Assembly: GCA_013397455.1 (NCBI GenBank)
Contig: VYZB01000237.1
Coordinates: 1,036,722-1,100,721, forward strand
Origin: Crotophaga sulcirostris
Taxonomy: Eukaryota > Chordata > Aves > Cuculiformes > Crotophagidae
DNA: 64,000 nt
Direction of reading: 5' to 3'
Shown here: piece after piece, positions 62,939-64,000 of the stretch
How positions within the stretch are numbered: the first letter of the stretch is position 1
Layout: each line of letters starts with the position of its first letter
The notes under the pieces: generated by a model
What the model saw: the letters and a program-made list of their open reading frames with translations, nothing else
Told to the model about the DNA's origin: nothing
Databases searched by the model: none
Translations under genes and position numbers: made by a program

Positions 62939-64000
62939 CTAATGAAGAAAAGGTATTGATTAGAAATTAAAGGCAGATTAGTTGGCTGGTAAGATGTCAT
63001 CAAGAACTGTTCTTACAAGGATGGCTATTTAATACTTAATTTCATATCATAAATGCCACATGTGGAATAAAGCTCAATATCTTAAAACCCACAAAAATAG
63101 CAGCACTTTCTTAAAATATATTGATTAGAAAAAATGGCAAGAATAATCCACACTGATGAGTATCAATGTATTACATATGGGGAACTGGGTGATCAGGAAG
63201 ACTTAAGTGACGAGTGTGATGTGGAGTCCCATGACACAAAGCCCAAGCAACAAACAATAATGTAACTGAGAAAAGAACAGCCCAGGCTCAAGATCTTTAG
63301 TTCTCTGAAATAAGCCTCTAACCCTGCTGTTATCAGTGATACATCCCAGCATGAAAAAAAAGAAATAGATCTGTATTCCCTGATTAGGAAGAAGCAAAGT
63401 GCTGGTTGCTTTTTGCAACATCCATGATGGTCTCTTCATAGAAAAAAAGGCAAATAGGTTTTTCTAAGTCTTGACTTGGGGCTACCTATTAATTTGCTGC
63501 AGGAAATGTAAGCTGTAGCTTTTCTCCTTGGCAATTACAAGGGGTCACCTTTGCATCTCAATATTCATTATTTTTTAACGTGTATATAAAATATATATTA
63601 AATATATATTAAATATATATACGTGTTGCGCTAATTGTTAACCAGTTATAAGAGTTTGAGTGCTAAACACAGCAAATGTATTTATCCACAGCAATACAGA
63701 ATTTGTTTTAATCTGTCACTTGAATTAATATTACTTACTGCCTCAAATATTGCAAAATTGTCTTTCTGACATTGTTACAAGTGGCTGCCAGATGCCCCAT
63801 TTGGGCTGCAAGCCACAAGTATTAACCTTGTGTGTACCAGTCTCTAGGGAGACTCTCACAGGTAACCGGATTCTGACTTGAGGCAAAAAAACATATAAAC
63901 ACACATACATAATCCTTTAGTCATAAGCCATCGACCAAGTCTGGGAATAGAGACTGAATCCAGTTGGACCTAGGCTCTGTAACAAAAATGAGGTAAGTAT
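62939..64000 (-). other. DOCK4 intron, partial (runs off window)
   Basis: Intronic sequence upstream of the first exon found. No further DOCK4 exon could be identified in it. It contains a short AT-rich 11-bp tandem repeat at 63589-63621. Confidence 0.85.
63589..63621. repeat. AT-rich 11-bp tandem repeat, three copies
   Basis: AAATATATATT repeats at 63589-63599 and 63600-63610, with a third copy differing at its last base (63611-63621). Confidence 0.93.

Noticed and set aside
63721..63780. Candidate DOCK4 exon upstream of 62938, with TTACTTAC resembling a minus-strand donor near 63730
   Set aside because: The adjoining translation does not resemble the expected DHR-1 residues ending in GQTLK, so I did not call it.
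1..64000. A novel operon, defence system, CRISPR array, tRNA or rRNA gene, or integrated virus
   Set aside because: No regular repeat-spacer array, no clustered intron-free genes, no cloverleaf-like RNA and no viral protein were recognised on either strand; everything coding belongs to DOCK4 or CR1 remnants.

Overview
The window is vertebrate nuclear DNA, most likely from a bird. It is AT-rich and non-coding apart from short exons with GT-AG splice sites, and its only recognisable interspersed repeats are a few short, 5'-truncated CR1 non-LTR elements ending in the typical ATTCTATG-type 3' repeats. That sparse CR1 content is usual for birds; a crocodilian or turtle cannot be strictly excluded.

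The whole window lies inside one gene on the minus strand, DOCK4 (dedicator of cytokinesis 4). I located 22 consecutive internal exons between 62938 (5'-most) and 148 (3'-most). All introns have GT...AG ends, all exon phases join correctly, and the exons sum to 2484 nt, exactly 828 codons with no stop. By comparison with human DOCK4 as I remember it, the segment covers about residues 470-1300 of a protein of roughly 1970. It takes in the C-terminal half of the lipid-binding DHR-1 (C2-like) domain, the whole helical (armadillo-like) middle region, and the start (lobe A) of the Rac/Rap exchange domain DHR-2. The N-terminal SH3/ELMO-binding part, the catalytic centre of DHR-2 and the proline-rich tail lie outside the window.

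Layout in transcription order (high to low coordinates): DHR-1 exons at 62.9-60.2 kb; a 5.8 kb intron; a compact cluster of six exons at 54.4-51.9 kb with introns as short as 96 and 106 nt; then a chain of helical-region exons separated by introns up to 8.0 kb (50.5-15.0 kb); and finally the exons leading into DHR-2 (9.4-0.15 kb). The introns hold four CR1 fragments, one 30-base assembly gap, several short tandem duplications, a 17-bp perfect inverted repeat, an A10-GC-T10 palindrome beside a splice acceptor, and homopolymer or microsatellite tracts.

I found no second gene, structural RNA, CRISPR array, viral insertion or operon-like system. Long stop-free stretches other than the exons are either CR1 remnants or show no recognisable protein. 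Nothing here supports an undescribed biological system; the findings are local structural oddities and possible splice-regulation points.
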